The notes: generated from the letters alone by a model not told the origin. A stretch of 64,000 nt of DNA from Microseira wollei NIES-4236 (GCF_020521235.1 NZ_BLAY01000003.1:48554-112553); one strand, 5' to 3'. Shown: positions 30,920 through 41,088, counted from the stretch's first letter. A program made the numbers and translations.

Positions 30920-31953
30920 ATCCCTTTAAGATTGCTTGGTTAAATGATGCTGTTTACAAAATCCAAAAGCGATTCTCAGCCCAAAAAGCACTGATCTTGA
31001 TGTATCACAGAATCGCCAAAGTAGATTTTGATCCGTGGTGTCTGTGTGTAACACCAGAACACTTCGCTGAACAACTAGAAGTTTTAACTAAATATGCCCA
31101 CCCCATTAGTCTTAGGCAATTCGTTCAAGCGCATCAGGATGGCAACATACCAGAAAGAGCAGTAGTTGTCACCTTTGACGACGGTTATGCAGATAATCTC
31201 CATCATGCCAAACCAATACTAGAGTCCTATGGTATACCAGCAACTATCTTTGTCACGACTGGCTATATCGGAGGGGAGCGTGAGTTTTGGTGGGATGAAT
31301 TAGAGCGTTTGCTGCTACAACCGACGAATTTACCAGAAAAACTAAGTCTTAGTATTAATGGCCAGATTCATCAATGGGACGTAGGTCAAGCTACTAATTA
31401 TAGTCAAACTTACTATCAACGAGATAGTAAGTTTGATCCTTGGAAAGCAAAACCAGACTCTCGACTATTTTTCTTTTACTCTGTTTGGGATAAGTTGCGA
31501 TCGCTATCGGAAACCCAACAGTTCCGCATCCTCAAAGATATCCAATCCTGGAACAACTGTGAACAGAATTCATACCCATCCTATCGCCCTATGTCTCCTG
31601 AAGAATTAATTGCTCTAGGAGCAGACAATCTCATAGAAATTGGCGCTCACACAGTTACACATCCCTGTCTCTCTGAACATTCAGAAACTGTTCAAAGAAA
31701 TGAGATTCAAAACAGCAAAGTTTTCTTGGAAAACTTGCTCAATTATCCCATAACGAGTTTTTCTTATCCTTTTGGAAATCGCTCTGCCCAAACAGTTGAA
31801 CTAGCCCGAACTCTTGGGTTTGACTGTGCCTGTTCTACTGTTGAGGATAGTGCTTGGCAACAAAGCGACCCTTTTCAATTGCCTCGCTTTGGCGTAAAAA
31901 ACTGGAATGGGGAGAAATTTGCGAAACAACTATTGAGGTGGTTTTATGCCTGA
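30916..31953 (+). CDS. Polysaccharide deacetylase family protein
   Basis: 345 residues with the NodB-homology motifs LMYHRI, VVVTFDDGYADN (metal-binding Asp pair) and a later HTVTHPCLS (metal-binding His pair). It would remove acetyl groups from the polysaccharide or a precursor. ATGA overlap with the preceding methyltransferase and 8-base overlap with the following GT2 show tight operon packing. No clear signal peptide, so action on a cytoplasmic lipid-linked intermediate is possible. Confidence 0.9.
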   Translation: MNPFKIAWLNDAVYKIQKRFSAQKALILMYHRIAKVDFDPWCLCVTPEHFAEQLEVLTKYAHPISLRQFVQAHQDGNIPERAVVVTFDDGYADNLHHAKPILESYGIPATIFVTTGYIGGEREFWWDELERLLLQPTNLPEKLSLSINGQIHQWDVGQATNYSQTYYQRDSKFDPWKAKPDSRLFFFYSVWDKLRSLSETQQFRILKDIQSWNNCEQNSYPSYRPMSPEELIALGADNLIEIGAHTVTHPCLSEHSETVQRNEIQNSKVFLENLLNYPITSFSYPFGNRSAQTVELARTLGFDCACSTVEDSAWQQSDPFQLPRFGVKNWNGEKFAKQLLRWFYA

Positions 31954-32941
31954 ACATACAAATAAAAAACCGCTAGTCTCTTGCATTATCATATTTTTCA
32001 ATGCAGGTGAAAAATTTTTCATTGAGGCTATAGAAAGTATATTCGCTCAAACTTATGTTGACTGGGAACTTTTTCTTGTAGACGATGGCTCAACAGATGA
32101 AAGCACTTCGGTAGCCTTACAATATGCCCAGAAGCATCCCCAAAAAGTTTATTATCTAGAGCATGAACAACATCAAAATCGGGGTATGAGCGCGACTCGT
32201 AATTTAGGTATTCGCCATGCCAAAGGAGAATACATTGCTTTTCTCGATGCTGATGATGTTTGGCTTCCACATAAATTGGAACAGCAAATAAACATTATTG
32301 AGAAATATCCAGAAGCTGCTATGCTATACGGTAGAACTCAGTTTTGGTTCAGTTGGACTACTGATAATCCCTGCCGTTCGATATTTTATTTGGCGGAAAA
32401 TGATGTTGATCCAATGACAATAACTAGCATTAAATTTAATAAACTTATTGATCCGCCTACACAGCTCATTCTCTATTTGCAAGATAGAGATATCTATCCT
32501 TGTTCATGCAGTATTATAGTCCGCAGTTCTACATTTAAAGATCTTGGAGGGTTTGAAGAGGACTTCAGAAACGCCAATGAGGATATGGTTTTCCACTCCA
32601 AGGTTTTTCTTAAATATCCTGTATACGTTTCTAGCGAGTGTTGGGATCGATACCGAATGCATCCGAATAGTTACTGGCGAACTGCATGGAGGGAAGGAAA
32701 AGGGCGTGAAGCAGAACAGGTTGGACGATTCAAATACCTAAGTTGGTTAGAAAAATATTTGGTTGAGCAAGACGTAAAAAATCCTATGGTTTGGAAAAAA
32801 CTTAACCAAGCATTTTTTCCCTATAGACATCCAAGATTATTCCGATTACTGAAAACTATTCAATATCCTTTCGTGCTATCGAGGGACATATATAGAAAGG
32901 TGAAGAAAATTATGCACTCGGCTTTGGTTGAGATTCGTTAA
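31946..32941 (+). CDS. Family 2 glycosyltransferase
   Basis: 331 residues: PLVSCIIIFFNAGEKFF, LVDDGSTDEST, AFLDADDVWLP. Same subgroup as the proteins at 29198 and 39175. Starts inside the deacetylase gene's last codons. Donor and acceptor not known. Confidence 0.87.
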   Translation: MPEHTNKKPLVSCIIIFFNAGEKFFIEAIESIFAQTYVDWELFLVDDGSTDESTSVALQYAQKHPQKVYYLEHEQHQNRGMSATRNLGIRHAKGEYIAFLDADDVWLPHKLEQQINIIEKYPEAAMLYGRTQFWFSWTTDNPCRSIFYLAENDVDPMTITSIKFNKLIDPPTQLILYLQDRDIYPCSCSIIVRSSTFKDLGGFEEDFRNANEDMVFHSKVFLKYPVYVSSECWDRYRMHPNSYWRTAWREGKGREAEQVGRFKYLSWLEKYLVEQDVKNPMVWKKLNQAFFPYRHPRLFRLLKTIQYPFVLSRDIYRKVKKIMHSALVEIR

Positions 32942-33051
32942 AACTTTGACAATTTCTTGAATTCATACTATATTATTGCTAATCTGGGTTCAAGTTAACA
33001 AGTGTAACAACATCGAAAACATTACCTAAACTGAGTTTTATAGCTAGAACC

Positions 33052-33897
33052 ATGAAAGTTTCTATCCTAATCAGGACAAAGAATGAGGAAGCCGCGATCG
33101 CTAAGACTCTTAATATTATCAGTAGTCAGAGTCTTCAACCCTATGAGGTTATTGTGGTTGACTCTGGCTCTACTGATAAAACAGTAGAACTTGTGCGCCA
33201 ATGGAAAAACATTAACTTGATCCAAATTTCTAGCGAAGATTTCACTTATGGAAAAGCTTTAAACATTGGCTTCGACGCAGCCAAAGGAGATGTTGTTATT
33301 TCTCTAAGTGCTCATGCATTTCCCAAAGATACGGATTGGCTGGAGATGCTGGTAAAACCATTTAACGATCCGAATGTGGCAGCTACCTATGGCAAACAGC
33401 TACCACATTTAGATGCTTGGCCACCAGTACAGAGAGACTACCTATCATACTATGGCGAGAGCATTCGAGTTCAAAATGATGTAAACGATCCTGCGAACTT
33501 CTGCTTTTCTAACTCCAACTCAGCAGTACGTCGGAGTATATGGGAAATCCAACCATTTCATGAAACTATATCCTATGCTGAGGATCAGGAATGGGCTGCT
33601 AATGTACTTCGCCTTGGATATAAAATTATCTATGAACCGCAAGCAACTGTTTACCATTCGCATAATGAATCTTTTTCAAAAGTTTATTTACGGTCTTATA
33701 ACGAACATCGAGCTTACAAAGAGCTTTACGGTGGCGAGAAAGATCTTATTAATGCTGCGATGGGATGGTATTATTTAGTAAAGGAAGATATCAAATTTAT
33801 CTTGAAAAGCAAGAGTGGTTTTGAGTGGATCGTTTTAAGTCCAGTGTATCGACTTTTTTATATACTTGGAAAGCTTAAGGCTTTTTATTCAATATAA
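33052..33897 (+). CDS. Family 2 glycosyltransferase
   Basis: 281 residues: MKVSILIRTKNEEAAIAKTL, VVDSGSTDKT, YGKALNIGFDAAKGDVV. The catalytic region carries SAHAFPKD in place of the usual DxD, as in the rhamnosyltransferase-like GT2 group. A NSNSAVRR motif follows. ATG start. Separate from the preceding gene by 110 bases. Confidence 0.85.
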   Translation: MKVSILIRTKNEEAAIAKTLNIISSQSLQPYEVIVVDSGSTDKTVELVRQWKNINLIQISSEDFTYGKALNIGFDAAKGDVVISLSAHAFPKDTDWLEMLVKPFNDPNVAATYGKQLPHLDAWPPVQRDYLSYYGESIRVQNDVNDPANFCFSNSNSAVRRSIWEIQPFHETISYAEDQEWAANVLRLGYKIIYEPQATVYHSHNESFSKVYLRSYNEHRAYKELYGGEKDLINAAMGWYYLVKEDIKFILKSKSGFEWIVLSPVYRLFYILGKLKAFYSI

Positions 33898-34018
33898 TCT
33901 ATATGCCATACCCATCAGATTCTCAAGCTAGTATTGCTCAAAATAATTGCGTTTTGGATTTGAATTATCAAGATCTTTCTCAATCGGCAATGCCACTTTT
34001 TATTCAATATTTAACTAC

Positions 34019-35236
34019 ATGAAAGCATTAATAATTATTCCCTCAACTAAACGTGGTGGAGTCGAAGAATATAGCTTAAAAATTGCCAAAACTGCTACTC
34101 AAGCTAAATGGGAAGTTAATGTAGCGTTTCCTCCAACTGAAGGTATAAATTCTTTGATTGGAGATTTAACTCAAGCTGGAATTAGTTATTACCCTTTAAG
34201 TATTGCAGAAACAGATATTCCTGGTTTTTTGGAAATCAGTAACAAGCATCAGTCTTTAATGCCGATTTTGAAAGAGTTAATTATTCCTCGTGTCAAATTT
34301 GATTTAAGTAAAATACCTCATTTTTTCACAACTCTACTTTTGTTAATTAAGCTTAAACCCAATGTTGTTATGATTAATCTTCCCTGGCCTGATTTTGGCT
34401 TAGGGAGTATTCTCGCTTGTGGTTTTTTACAAATTCCAACAGTTGTCGTTTTTCAGTTAGTACCTTATCCCCTAGCATTAAGTCCAATTAAATTAAAATT
34501 ATATCATTGGGCGCATCAGAGAAAGCAGCAATGGGTTGGAGTTTCTCTGAGTAATTGTAAGTCTATTAGTCAATCATTTCAAATTCCTAAAGACCAAGTA
34601 TATTGTATTTATAATGGTGCTGAAATTAAAGCAGAATTAGCTGAAGATATTAGTCATTTACGCTATCAAGTTAGAAAGGAATTGCAATTATCTGAACAGA
34701 CTAAAATTGCTCTCACCGTTGCTCGTTTAAGCAAGCAAAAAGGACATGATTTTTTAATTCCGGCTATTCCTCATTTAACGCAAGAATTTCCCGATCTAAA
34801 ATTTGTTTGGGTAGGAGATGGTGAAGAAAAACAATCCTTGCTTAATTTACTCAAAGAATATAAAATTACAGAACAGGTTTTATGCTTGGGTTATCGGTCG
34901 GATATTCCGAGATTATTACAAGCGGCTGACTTATTTGTGTTTCCTACTTATTATGAAGGACAACCATTTGCATTACTGGAAGCAATGGCTTATGGCTTAC
35001 CTGTGATTACGACTGCTACTGATGGTATTCCCGAAGTAATTGAACATCAAGTTCACGGTTTATTGATTCGTAAGGGAGATAGTTGCGATCTACTAGAAGC
35101 AATCCGTTGGGCTTTACACAATTATAATCTAATGCAAATAATGGCTGAAAATGCCCAATTAAGAGTCAAATATTTTTCAGAGGATAAAATGCTTAAACAA
35201 ACCTTAGATTTATTACAAAACTTAAGCTATACTTAA
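34019..35236 (+). CDS. Family 4 glycosyltransferase
   Basis: About 405 residues, GT-B fold: MKALIIIPSTKRGGVEEYSLK at the acceptor side, VARLSKQKGHDFL and the EX7E region EGQPFALLEAMAYGLP at the donor side. AT-rich, as is the whole 34.0-37.7 kb segment, which hints at a shared foreign origin. The upstream in-frame extension from 33947 lacks homology and a ribosome binding site. Confidence 0.88.
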   Translation: MKALIIIPSTKRGGVEEYSLKIAKTATQAKWEVNVAFPPTEGINSLIGDLTQAGISYYPLSIAETDIPGFLEISNKHQSLMPILKELIIPRVKFDLSKIPHFFTTLLLLIKLKPNVVMINLPWPDFGLGSILACGFLQIPTVVVFQLVPYPLALSPIKLKLYHWAHQRKQQWVGVSLSNCKSISQSFQIPKDQVYCIYNGAEIKAELAEDISHLRYQVRKELQLSEQTKIALTVARLSKQKGHDFLIPAIPHLTQEFPDLKFVWVGDGEEKQSLLNLLKEYKITEQVLCLGYRSDIPRLLQAADLFVFPTYYEGQPFALLEAMAYGLPVITTATDGIPEVIEHQVHGLLIRKGDSCDLLEAIRWALHNYNLMQIMAENAQLRVKYFSEDKMLKQTLDLLQNLSYT

Positions 35237-35242
35237 ATAATT

Positions 35243-36361
35243 ATGGCTAATTATCTCGCAAATGATAATGATCATTTAGTCTCAGTAATTATCCCTGCTT
35301 ACAATGCTGAGAGATTTATTGAGAGAACTTTAAAATCAGTTCTGGCTCAAACTTATCATAATCTTGAAGTAATAGTAGTTGATGATGGCTCTCAAGATCG
35401 AACTGCACAGATAGTTCAGTCAATTGCTCAAGAAGATCGGCGAGTTAGGCTGTTGCAACAGCCTAATGCTGGAGTAGCAGCAGCGCGTAACTTAGGAATT
35501 CAAAAGTCTAGAGGAGAATTTGTTGCGCCAATTGATGCAGATGATATTTGGTATCCTCAGAATATAGAAAAACAGGTAAAATGTATAATTGAATCTGATT
35601 CTTCAGTGGGTCTTGTATATTCTTGGTCAGTTGATATTAATGAAGATGATTTTCTGACTGGCGGGTTTCATGCTTCTGAACAGAAAGGAAAAGTTTATCT
35701 ACCATTATTATGCCGTAATTTTATAGGTAATGGTAGTGCTGTTTTAATCCGCCGTACTTGTTTAGAAAAAGTGGGTGGCTATAATAATGAACAGTTAAAA
35801 GATGAACATTCTCATGGTTCTGAAGACTGGGAACTTTACCTGCGTATTGCTGAATCTTATCAATTTGGAGTAGTACCAGAATTTCTTATTGGATATCGTA
35901 AAACTTCTTTGAGTACATCTTATAAGGATGCATCTATGGTCAAATTTTATGAGTTACTGATGCAGATGGTTCGGCAAAAACATCCAGAAATTCCTGAGCA
36001 AATTTATCATTGGTCTGGTAGTAACTTTTATCTTTATTTAGCTTATCAAAGTTTTCACTCCAGCAAACATTCCAATAGTTTAGCTTGGTTGTATAAATCT
36101 TTACAGCTAGATTTAAGCATGACTCTTTTACGTCACGATATCTATATTCTAACTCTGAAAAATTTATATCAAATTTTTATACAATATATAAAATCTGGTT
36201 TTTTATCTAAACATTTTTATCATGATGAAATAGAAAGCAGTTATACAAAAAAAACTATAAATCTTACTTTAAATGATATGTATAAACTGGTCAAATTCAG
36301 GGAATTAGTTCCTTACAAGCTGTATGAAAAATACCGCTTCCAAAAATTGGATAAAAACTAA
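35243..36361 (+). CDS. Family 2 glycosyltransferase (paralogue of 5812 gene)
   Basis: 372 residues. SVIIPAYNAERFIERTLKSV, VVDDGSQDRTAQIV, PIDADDIWYPQNIEKQVKC and EDWELYLRIAESYQFGVVPE match the protein at 5812-6990 almost word for word while the codon use is more AT-rich. Starts six bases after the GT4 stop. Confidence 0.88.
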   Translation: MANYLANDNDHLVSVIIPAYNAERFIERTLKSVLAQTYHNLEVIVVDDGSQDRTAQIVQSIAQEDRRVRLLQQPNAGVAAARNLGIQKSRGEFVAPIDADDIWYPQNIEKQVKCIIESDSSVGLVYSWSVDINEDDFLTGGFHASEQKGKVYLPLLCRNFIGNGSAVLIRRTCLEKVGGYNNEQLKDEHSHGSEDWELYLRIAESYQFGVVPEFLIGYRKTSLSTSYKDASMVKFYELLMQMVRQKHPEIPEQIYHWSGSNFYLYLAYQSFHSSKHSNSLAWLYKSLQLDLSMTLLRHDIYILTLKNLYQIFIQYIKSGFLSKHFYHDEIESSYTKKTINLTLNDMYKLVKFRELVPYKLYEKYRFQKLDKN

Positions 36362-36402
36362 TAATTGTTAAAATTTCGCAGCAAATTACTTTGACTTTAT
36401 CT

Positions 36403-37647
36403 ATGACTATTCCTAAAATTCGGACTCTTTTTATTACAAAAATGACATATCCGCCATTAGGTGGTGTGCCGATGCGTAATTGGCAAAATATTAATATAAT
36501 GATGAATTTTGGCCCGGTTGCGGTATTTTCAGTGTATAATGAGGACTCTAGCAATGAAGCGATTGAAGGTGTAACTATCTGGCATCATTATAATGTTGCT
36601 AAACATCCTTCACTTTGGCTAAGGTTACAACGTGGTATTTGGTGGTTACGCCTACTAGGATTAAATGATTACTGGGCATATCTCCAGCCTGCGGCAGCAC
36701 AATTAAATGAGATAATGAAAAGCTTTCAGCCTGATGTAGTCATCATTGAGGAATTATGGCTATATCACTATTTATCAGTTGTGCAAAAATATCAATGTCA
36801 AATAATTTTTGATGAACATAATGTGGAAGCGTCTCTTTTTGAAACAATTAGATGTTCTGTTTCCAGTGTCAGAAGTTGGGCTAGAAAAAAACTGCATCTC
36901 CCGCAAATCAAGTTTACAGAAAATGATTTAATTAGAAAATCCGCTCAAGTATGGGTTTGCAGCAAGCAAGATAAAAATTCGTTAGAAAAATTATATGGTG
37001 CAATTCCTCATAGTTATTTAGTGCCTAATGGGATTAATTTAAAATATTATGATTGTGTAGGTTTGGGTGAATGTGAACCATCCATTGGATTAGAAAAAAG
37101 TCAATTAAATATCCTATTTACTGGTCATTTTGGCTATGTTCCAAATAGCGAAGCTGCTGAGTTATTAATTAACCAAATCTATCCAAAACTTCTCGAAGTC
37201 TATCCAGATAGTCGCATGCTATTAGTAGGACGTGGTGCAACTCAATTTATGTATGATGCAGCGCAACAAAATTCTAATATTATCGTCACAGGAGAGGTGG
37301 AAGATATTCGACCTTATCTAGCTGGTGCAAGTGTCATGGTTGTGCCTCTTTATAAAGGAGGGGGAACAAGGTTTAAAATTTTAGAAGCCTTTGCCGCAGG
37401 TTGTCCGGTAGTCAGTACCACTAAAGGCGCTGAAGGTTTAAACGCTGAAAATGGTGTGCATTTATTACTCGGAGATGATGTGGACAGTATGACTAAGGCT
37501 ATTGTCAAACTGTGGTTAGATCGTGCCTTACAGGAAAAATTGGCAAATAATGCTTATGATTTAGTACAATCAAAATATTCTTGGGAAGCGGTAGCTGAAA
37601 ATATTAAATTCGCTATGGCTGATTTAAGCAAACATAAACAATTTTAA
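36403..37647 (+). CDS. Family 4 glycosyltransferase
   Basis: 414 residues. The N-terminal half has DEHNVEASLFE, seen in a GT4 subgroup with the acceptor-side EHN motif; the donor side has GHFGYVPNSEAA, GEVEDIRPYLAGASVMVVPL and KGGGTRFKILEAFAAGCPVV. The ATG at 36403 is preferred over a TTG at 36391. The final seven codons lie within a perfect 22-bp inverted repeat (37617-37673). Confidence 0.87.
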   Translation: MTIPKIRTLFITKMTYPPLGGVPMRNWQNINIMMNFGPVAVFSVYNEDSSNEAIEGVTIWHHYNVAKHPSLWLRLQRGIWWLRLLGLNDYWAYLQPAAAQLNEIMKSFQPDVVIIEELWLYHYLSVVQKYQCQIIFDEHNVEASLFETIRCSVSSVRSWARKKLHLPQIKFTENDLIRKSAQVWVCSKQDKNSLEKLYGAIPHSYLVPNGINLKYYDCVGLGECEPSIGLEKSQLNILFTGHFGYVPNSEAAELLINQIYPKLLEVYPDSRMLLVGRGATQFMYDAAQQNSNIIVTGEVEDIRPYLAGASVMVVPLYKGGGTRFKILEAFAAGCPVVSTTKGAEGLNAENGVHLLLGDDVDSMTKAIVKLWLDRALQEKLANNAYDLVQSKYSWEAVAENIKFAMADLSKHKQF

Positions 37648-37673
37648 ATTATTTATGTTTGCTTAAATCAGCC
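37617..37673. terminator. Perfect 22-bp hairpin overlapping the end of the GT4 gene
   Basis: GGCTGATTTAAGCAAACATAA... at 37617-37638 is exactly the reverse complement of 37652-37673, with a 13-base AT-rich loop. The left arm encodes the C-terminus of the upstream protein. It probably ends transcription or protects the 3' end; no T-run follows. Confidence 0.65.
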
Positions 37674-37841
37674 CAACAAGTTATTATATTCCTTGTTGAT
37701 GTAATTAATTATATTTTTAATATAGTGGGAATTGAAGTAATTATTATCTTGGGCAATATTCACAGAAATGAAGTAAAAAATAGTATAATTAAATTAAGAA
37801 ATCACAAATAACAGTCAACTAGAGTTTATCAGTATAGAATT

Positions 37842-38771
37842 ATGCACTTTATTGTCACTGGCGGAGCGGGTTTTATTGGATCTCACGTTACCGAACAGCT
37901 TTTATCAGAAGGCTACAGCGTCACAGTCGTTGATAATCTGACGACAGGTCGGCTACAAAATTTAACCAAACATCCTCGGAGCAAATTCCTCAAAAAAGAC
38001 GTTTCTGCCTGTAAACCGGAAGATTTTCCAGAGCAAATTGATGGTATTGCCCATTTAGCTGCGACTCCCTCGGTAACAGAATCTTGGTTGCATCCCCTAG
38101 AGGCTCATCATAACAATATTTCTGCAACGATTTCTGTAATTCAGCTAATTCAGGCTTTAAAGATTCCTCGTCTCGTTTTTGCCAGTTCTGCTGCTGTTTA
38201 CGGTAACCCTATTCAAGTGCCGATCTCAGAAGATCATCCTACTTCCCCGCTTTCTCCCTACGGCTTGCAAAAACTGGTGTGCGAACAGTATGCCAATTTG
38301 TTTGCAAAATCCTTTGATTTTTCCTTTGTAGGGTTACGCATGTTTAACGTGTTTGGTCCCCGCCAAGTTCCTAACTCGCCCTACTCTGGAGTGATTTCGA
38401 TTTTTGTCTCAGCTATGCAGCAGAATTTACCGATTAGTATCTATGGGGATGGGACGCAAACGCGGGATTTTGTGTATGTTAAGGATGTGGCGATCGCATT
38501 TACCAAAGCCTTAACCCTCTCCCTTGCTCCTGGTTCGTGCTTAAGTTGTAATTTAGGCACCGGAAAAGCAGTAACTCTGCTTCAGCTTGTTGATATTTTA
38601 AAAGGTCACTTTCCTGACTGGAAATCACCAGTTAGATTTGCCCCTGCACGTTTAGGTGACATCCAACATTCACTCGCTGATATTTCCAAAATATCTTCTG
38701 TTCTCAACTTTGTTCCTCAGTGGTCTTTAGAGTCAGCTATGCCATTTTTAATCGCCTCATTTTCGGAATAA
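37842..38771 (+). CDS. NAD-dependent epimerase/dehydratase (UDP-sugar 4-epimerase-like)
   Basis: 309 residues, extended SDR: NAD-binding TGGAGFIGSH (residues 6-15), AATPSVTESW, SSAAVYGNP and the catalytic YGLQK (YxxxK). MFNVFGPRQ and YGDGTQTRDFVYVKDV are typical of the GalE/WbpP branch. It would make a UDP-sugar for the locus. ATG start at 37842; separated from the GT4 gene by the hairpin above. Confidence 0.9.
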   Translation: MHFIVTGGAGFIGSHVTEQLLSEGYSVTVVDNLTTGRLQNLTKHPRSKFLKKDVSACKPEDFPEQIDGIAHLAATPSVTESWLHPLEAHHNNISATISVIQLIQALKIPRLVFASSAAVYGNPIQVPISEDHPTSPLSPYGLQKLVCEQYANLFAKSFDFSFVGLRMFNVFGPRQVPNSPYSGVISIFVSAMQQNLPISIYGDGTQTRDFVYVKDVAIAFTKALTLSLAPGSCLSCNLGTGKAVTLLQLVDILKGHFPDWKSPVRFAPARLGDIQHSLADISKISSVLNFVPQWSLESAMPFLIASFSE

Positions 38772-38810
38772 TTATTGGCTTGACTGTAATTAAAACGAGC
38801 AATTTACTAA

Positions 38811-39123
38811 TTAACTCAAGTTGCTAGTTACATCCCTTGGCAAATCAACCCGGTTTCAAGGAATTATCGGGGGTTTGACGCTAAAGAAACCCGGTTTCAA
38901 GGAATTATCGGGGGTTTGACGCTAAAGAAACCCGGTTTCAAGGAATTATCGTGGGTTTGACAGCGAGAAATTAACTCTGAAACCGGGTTTCTGACGCCAA
39001 ATCACCTTTGTTTCTGACTGGGGTAATGGGTAATTGTCAAGAGTAGACTGCCAATCAATCCAATTACCAATTACCAATTACCAATTACCAATGTCACAAC
39101 TTATAACTAGCAACTTGAGTTAA
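38811..39123. repeat. MITE-like element with 20-bp perfect terminal inverted repeats
   Basis: TTAACTCAAGTTGCTAGTTA at 38811-38830 is the exact reverse complement of 39104-39123. Inside are three tandem copies of a 41-bp unit (38847-38970, starting AACCCGGTTTCAAGG), an inverted AAACCGGGTTTC (about 38979-38990) and heptamer repeats (39061-39093). A second element with the same termini lies at 62764-63062. No transposase; these look like non-autonomous mobile units. Confidence 0.85.
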
Positions 39124-39174
39124 TTAATGTGTAGGTTAGGTTAAGCTACAGTAGAAATAAAAGGTAACAGGATC

Positions 39175-40818
39175 GTGAGTAACAAGCCATTAGTCTCTGT
39201 CATCACTATATTCTGGAATGAAGAGAAGTTTATCGAGGAAGCAATTGAGAGCGTATTTGCCCAAACCTATGACAACTGGGAACTCTTGCTTGTAGACGAT
39301 GCCTCTACCGATGGGAGTGCTGCAATCGCTCGTCGCTATGCAGACCAACACTCGGAGAAGGTATACTATCTCGAGCATGAGGGTCGCCAAAATCGAGGCA
39401 TGAGTGCTTCGCGCAACTTAGGTGTTCGTCATGCTAAGGGTAAGTATATCGCTTTCTTAGACGGTGATGATGTTTGGTTGCCCAATAAACTTGAACAGCA
39501 GGTAGCAATCCTGGAATCCAACCCTGAGGCTGCGATGCTCTATGGGCGTACTCAATTTTGGTACAGTTGGACGGGGGATGCTGAAAGCCTCAAAAAAGGC
39601 GACCATTTAACCCGATTGGGGATCAAATCCAATACACTGGTGAAGCCGCCAAATCTGCTCAAACTCTTTTTACAAGATGAAAGCACCAAAGCATCTAGCT
39701 CTAGTGTCCTGATAAAGCGCGAAGTATTTGAAAAGATCGGTGAATTTGAAGAGACTTTCCGCGACCTGTACTCAGACATGGTTTTTTATACCAAAGTCTA
39801 TCTTCAAGAACCTGTATTTGTGGCAGGTAGTTGTTGGGACAGGTCTCGACATCACTCAAAGAATAGCTCGATTATCTCAGTAAAAACAGGGAAAATCTAT
39901 TCAGATCGTCATAATTTCCTCAAATGGCTAGAACAGTATTTGTTAGAACGCGATGCCAAAGATACTGCGGTCTGGCAGGCTCTCCAAAGTCAGCTGTGGG
40001 CTTGCCAACATCCGATACTATTTCGTTTGTTACAACTTGTCCGAGATCCCATCAAGTTTATCAAATGGTTAGAGAGACAAATAGAAACGCCGAGACAGCT
40101 AGTCCCCCTCCTGCTTTGGCTAAAAACTCAAAAACAGACTTATAAACATTGGCCAGCAGTGGGTTGGGTGAATTTGGGCAGCTTGCAACGCTTGACCCCC
40201 ATCAGCTCAGTTTTTGGCATCGACCGAGGACAGCCGATTGACCGATACTATATTGAGAACTTTCTTGCTAGTCATGCGGATGACATTCGAGGTCGCGTGC
40301 TGGAGATTGGAGATCCCTACTACACAATGAAATTTGGGGGTCAGCGTGTCATCCGCAGCGACGTTCTGCACGCCGTAGAAGGTAACCCCTATGCAACTAT
40401 TGTCGGCGATTTAGCTGAGGCAGACTCTATTTTATCCGATACCTTTGACTGCCTGATCCTGACACAAACGCTTCAATTTATTTACGATTTGCGAACTACT
40501 TTGAAGACGATCTATCGCATCCTGAAACCAGGGGGAGTTGCGCTAGTAACTCTTCCAAGCATTACCCAACTCTGCGATTCTCAATGGAATAATTGCTGGC
40601 ACTGGGGTTTCACAAGTGTATCTGCACAGCGGCTGTTTGAAGAAGTTTTTCCCAAGGATAACGTTCAGGTGGAAACTTATGGAAATGTGCTGGCAGCTAC
40701 TGCCTTTTTGCAAGGACTGGCAGCTCAGGAACTGAAAAAACAAGCGTTGGATTACCGCGACCCTAGTTACCAAGTTTCAATCGTAGTTAGAGCTGTCAAA
40801 TCAGAAATAACACGATGA
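39175..40818 (+). CDS. GT2 glycosyltransferase fused to SAM methyltransferase
   Basis: 547 residues. Residues 1-~300 form a GT2 domain (NKPLVSVITIFWNEEKF, LVDDASTDGS, FLDGDDVWLP with DGD where paralogues have DAD). Residues ~340-547 are a type 11 methyltransferase (GRVLEIGDPYYTMKFG, RILKPGGVALVTLP). The two halves correspond to the separate neighbours at 29198-30124 and 30158-30919. GTG start. The order is the reverse of the methyltransferase-GT2 fusion at 14571, so two independent fusions occurred in the locus. Confidence 0.87.
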   Translation: MSNKPLVSVITIFWNEEKFIEEAIESVFAQTYDNWELLLVDDASTDGSAAIARRYADQHSEKVYYLEHEGRQNRGMSASRNLGVRHAKGKYIAFLDGDDVWLPNKLEQQVAILESNPEAAMLYGRTQFWYSWTGDAESLKKGDHLTRLGIKSNTLVKPPNLLKLFLQDESTKASSSSVLIKREVFEKIGEFEETFRDLYSDMVFYTKVYLQEPVFVAGSCWDRSRHHSKNSSIISVKTGKIYSDRHNFLKWLEQYLLERDAKDTAVWQALQSQLWACQHPILFRLLQLVRDPIKFIKWLERQIETPRQLVPLLLWLKTQKQTYKHWPAVGWVNLGSLQRLTPISSVFGIDRGQPIDRYYIENFLASHADDIRGRVLEIGDPYYTMKFGGQRVIRSDVLHAVEGNPYATIVGDLAEADSILSDTFDCLILTQTLQFIYDLRTTLKTIYRILKPGGVALVTLPSITQLCDSQWNNCWHWGFTSVSAQRLFEEVFPKDNVQVETYGNVLAATAFLQGLAAQELKKQALDYRDPSYQVSIVVRAVKSEITR

Positions 40819-40887
40819 AGATACTTGGAAGTAGCCTGCATAGAGCCGTTGGGCGGATACAAAAATGATTTGTGTCATCTAACCCAC

Positions 40888-41047
40888 ATTCCGCACCCTC
40901 AACTGTCACAATCGGTTTTTTCGGAATTATAGGCAAGAACCGCGTAACTTTTGAGACTGTTTAACCTAGAAAATATTCTTCCTGTTGCCTGTTGCCAGAT
41001 GAGCTTTTGCCTAAAAATCTGTAGTATGACACTTGAGGGTGCGGAAT
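40888..41047. repeat. Small MITE-like element
   Basis: ATTCCGCACCCTCAACTGTCA at 40888-40908 and its near-exact reverse complement at 41027-41047 (20 of 21 bases) bound a 160-bp unit without coding capacity. A lone end of the same repeat is at 12517-12539. Confidence 0.75.
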
Positions 41048-41088
41048 TTAAGTTTTAATTGCTTCTTTTTCACGTAATTCCTGTCGGT

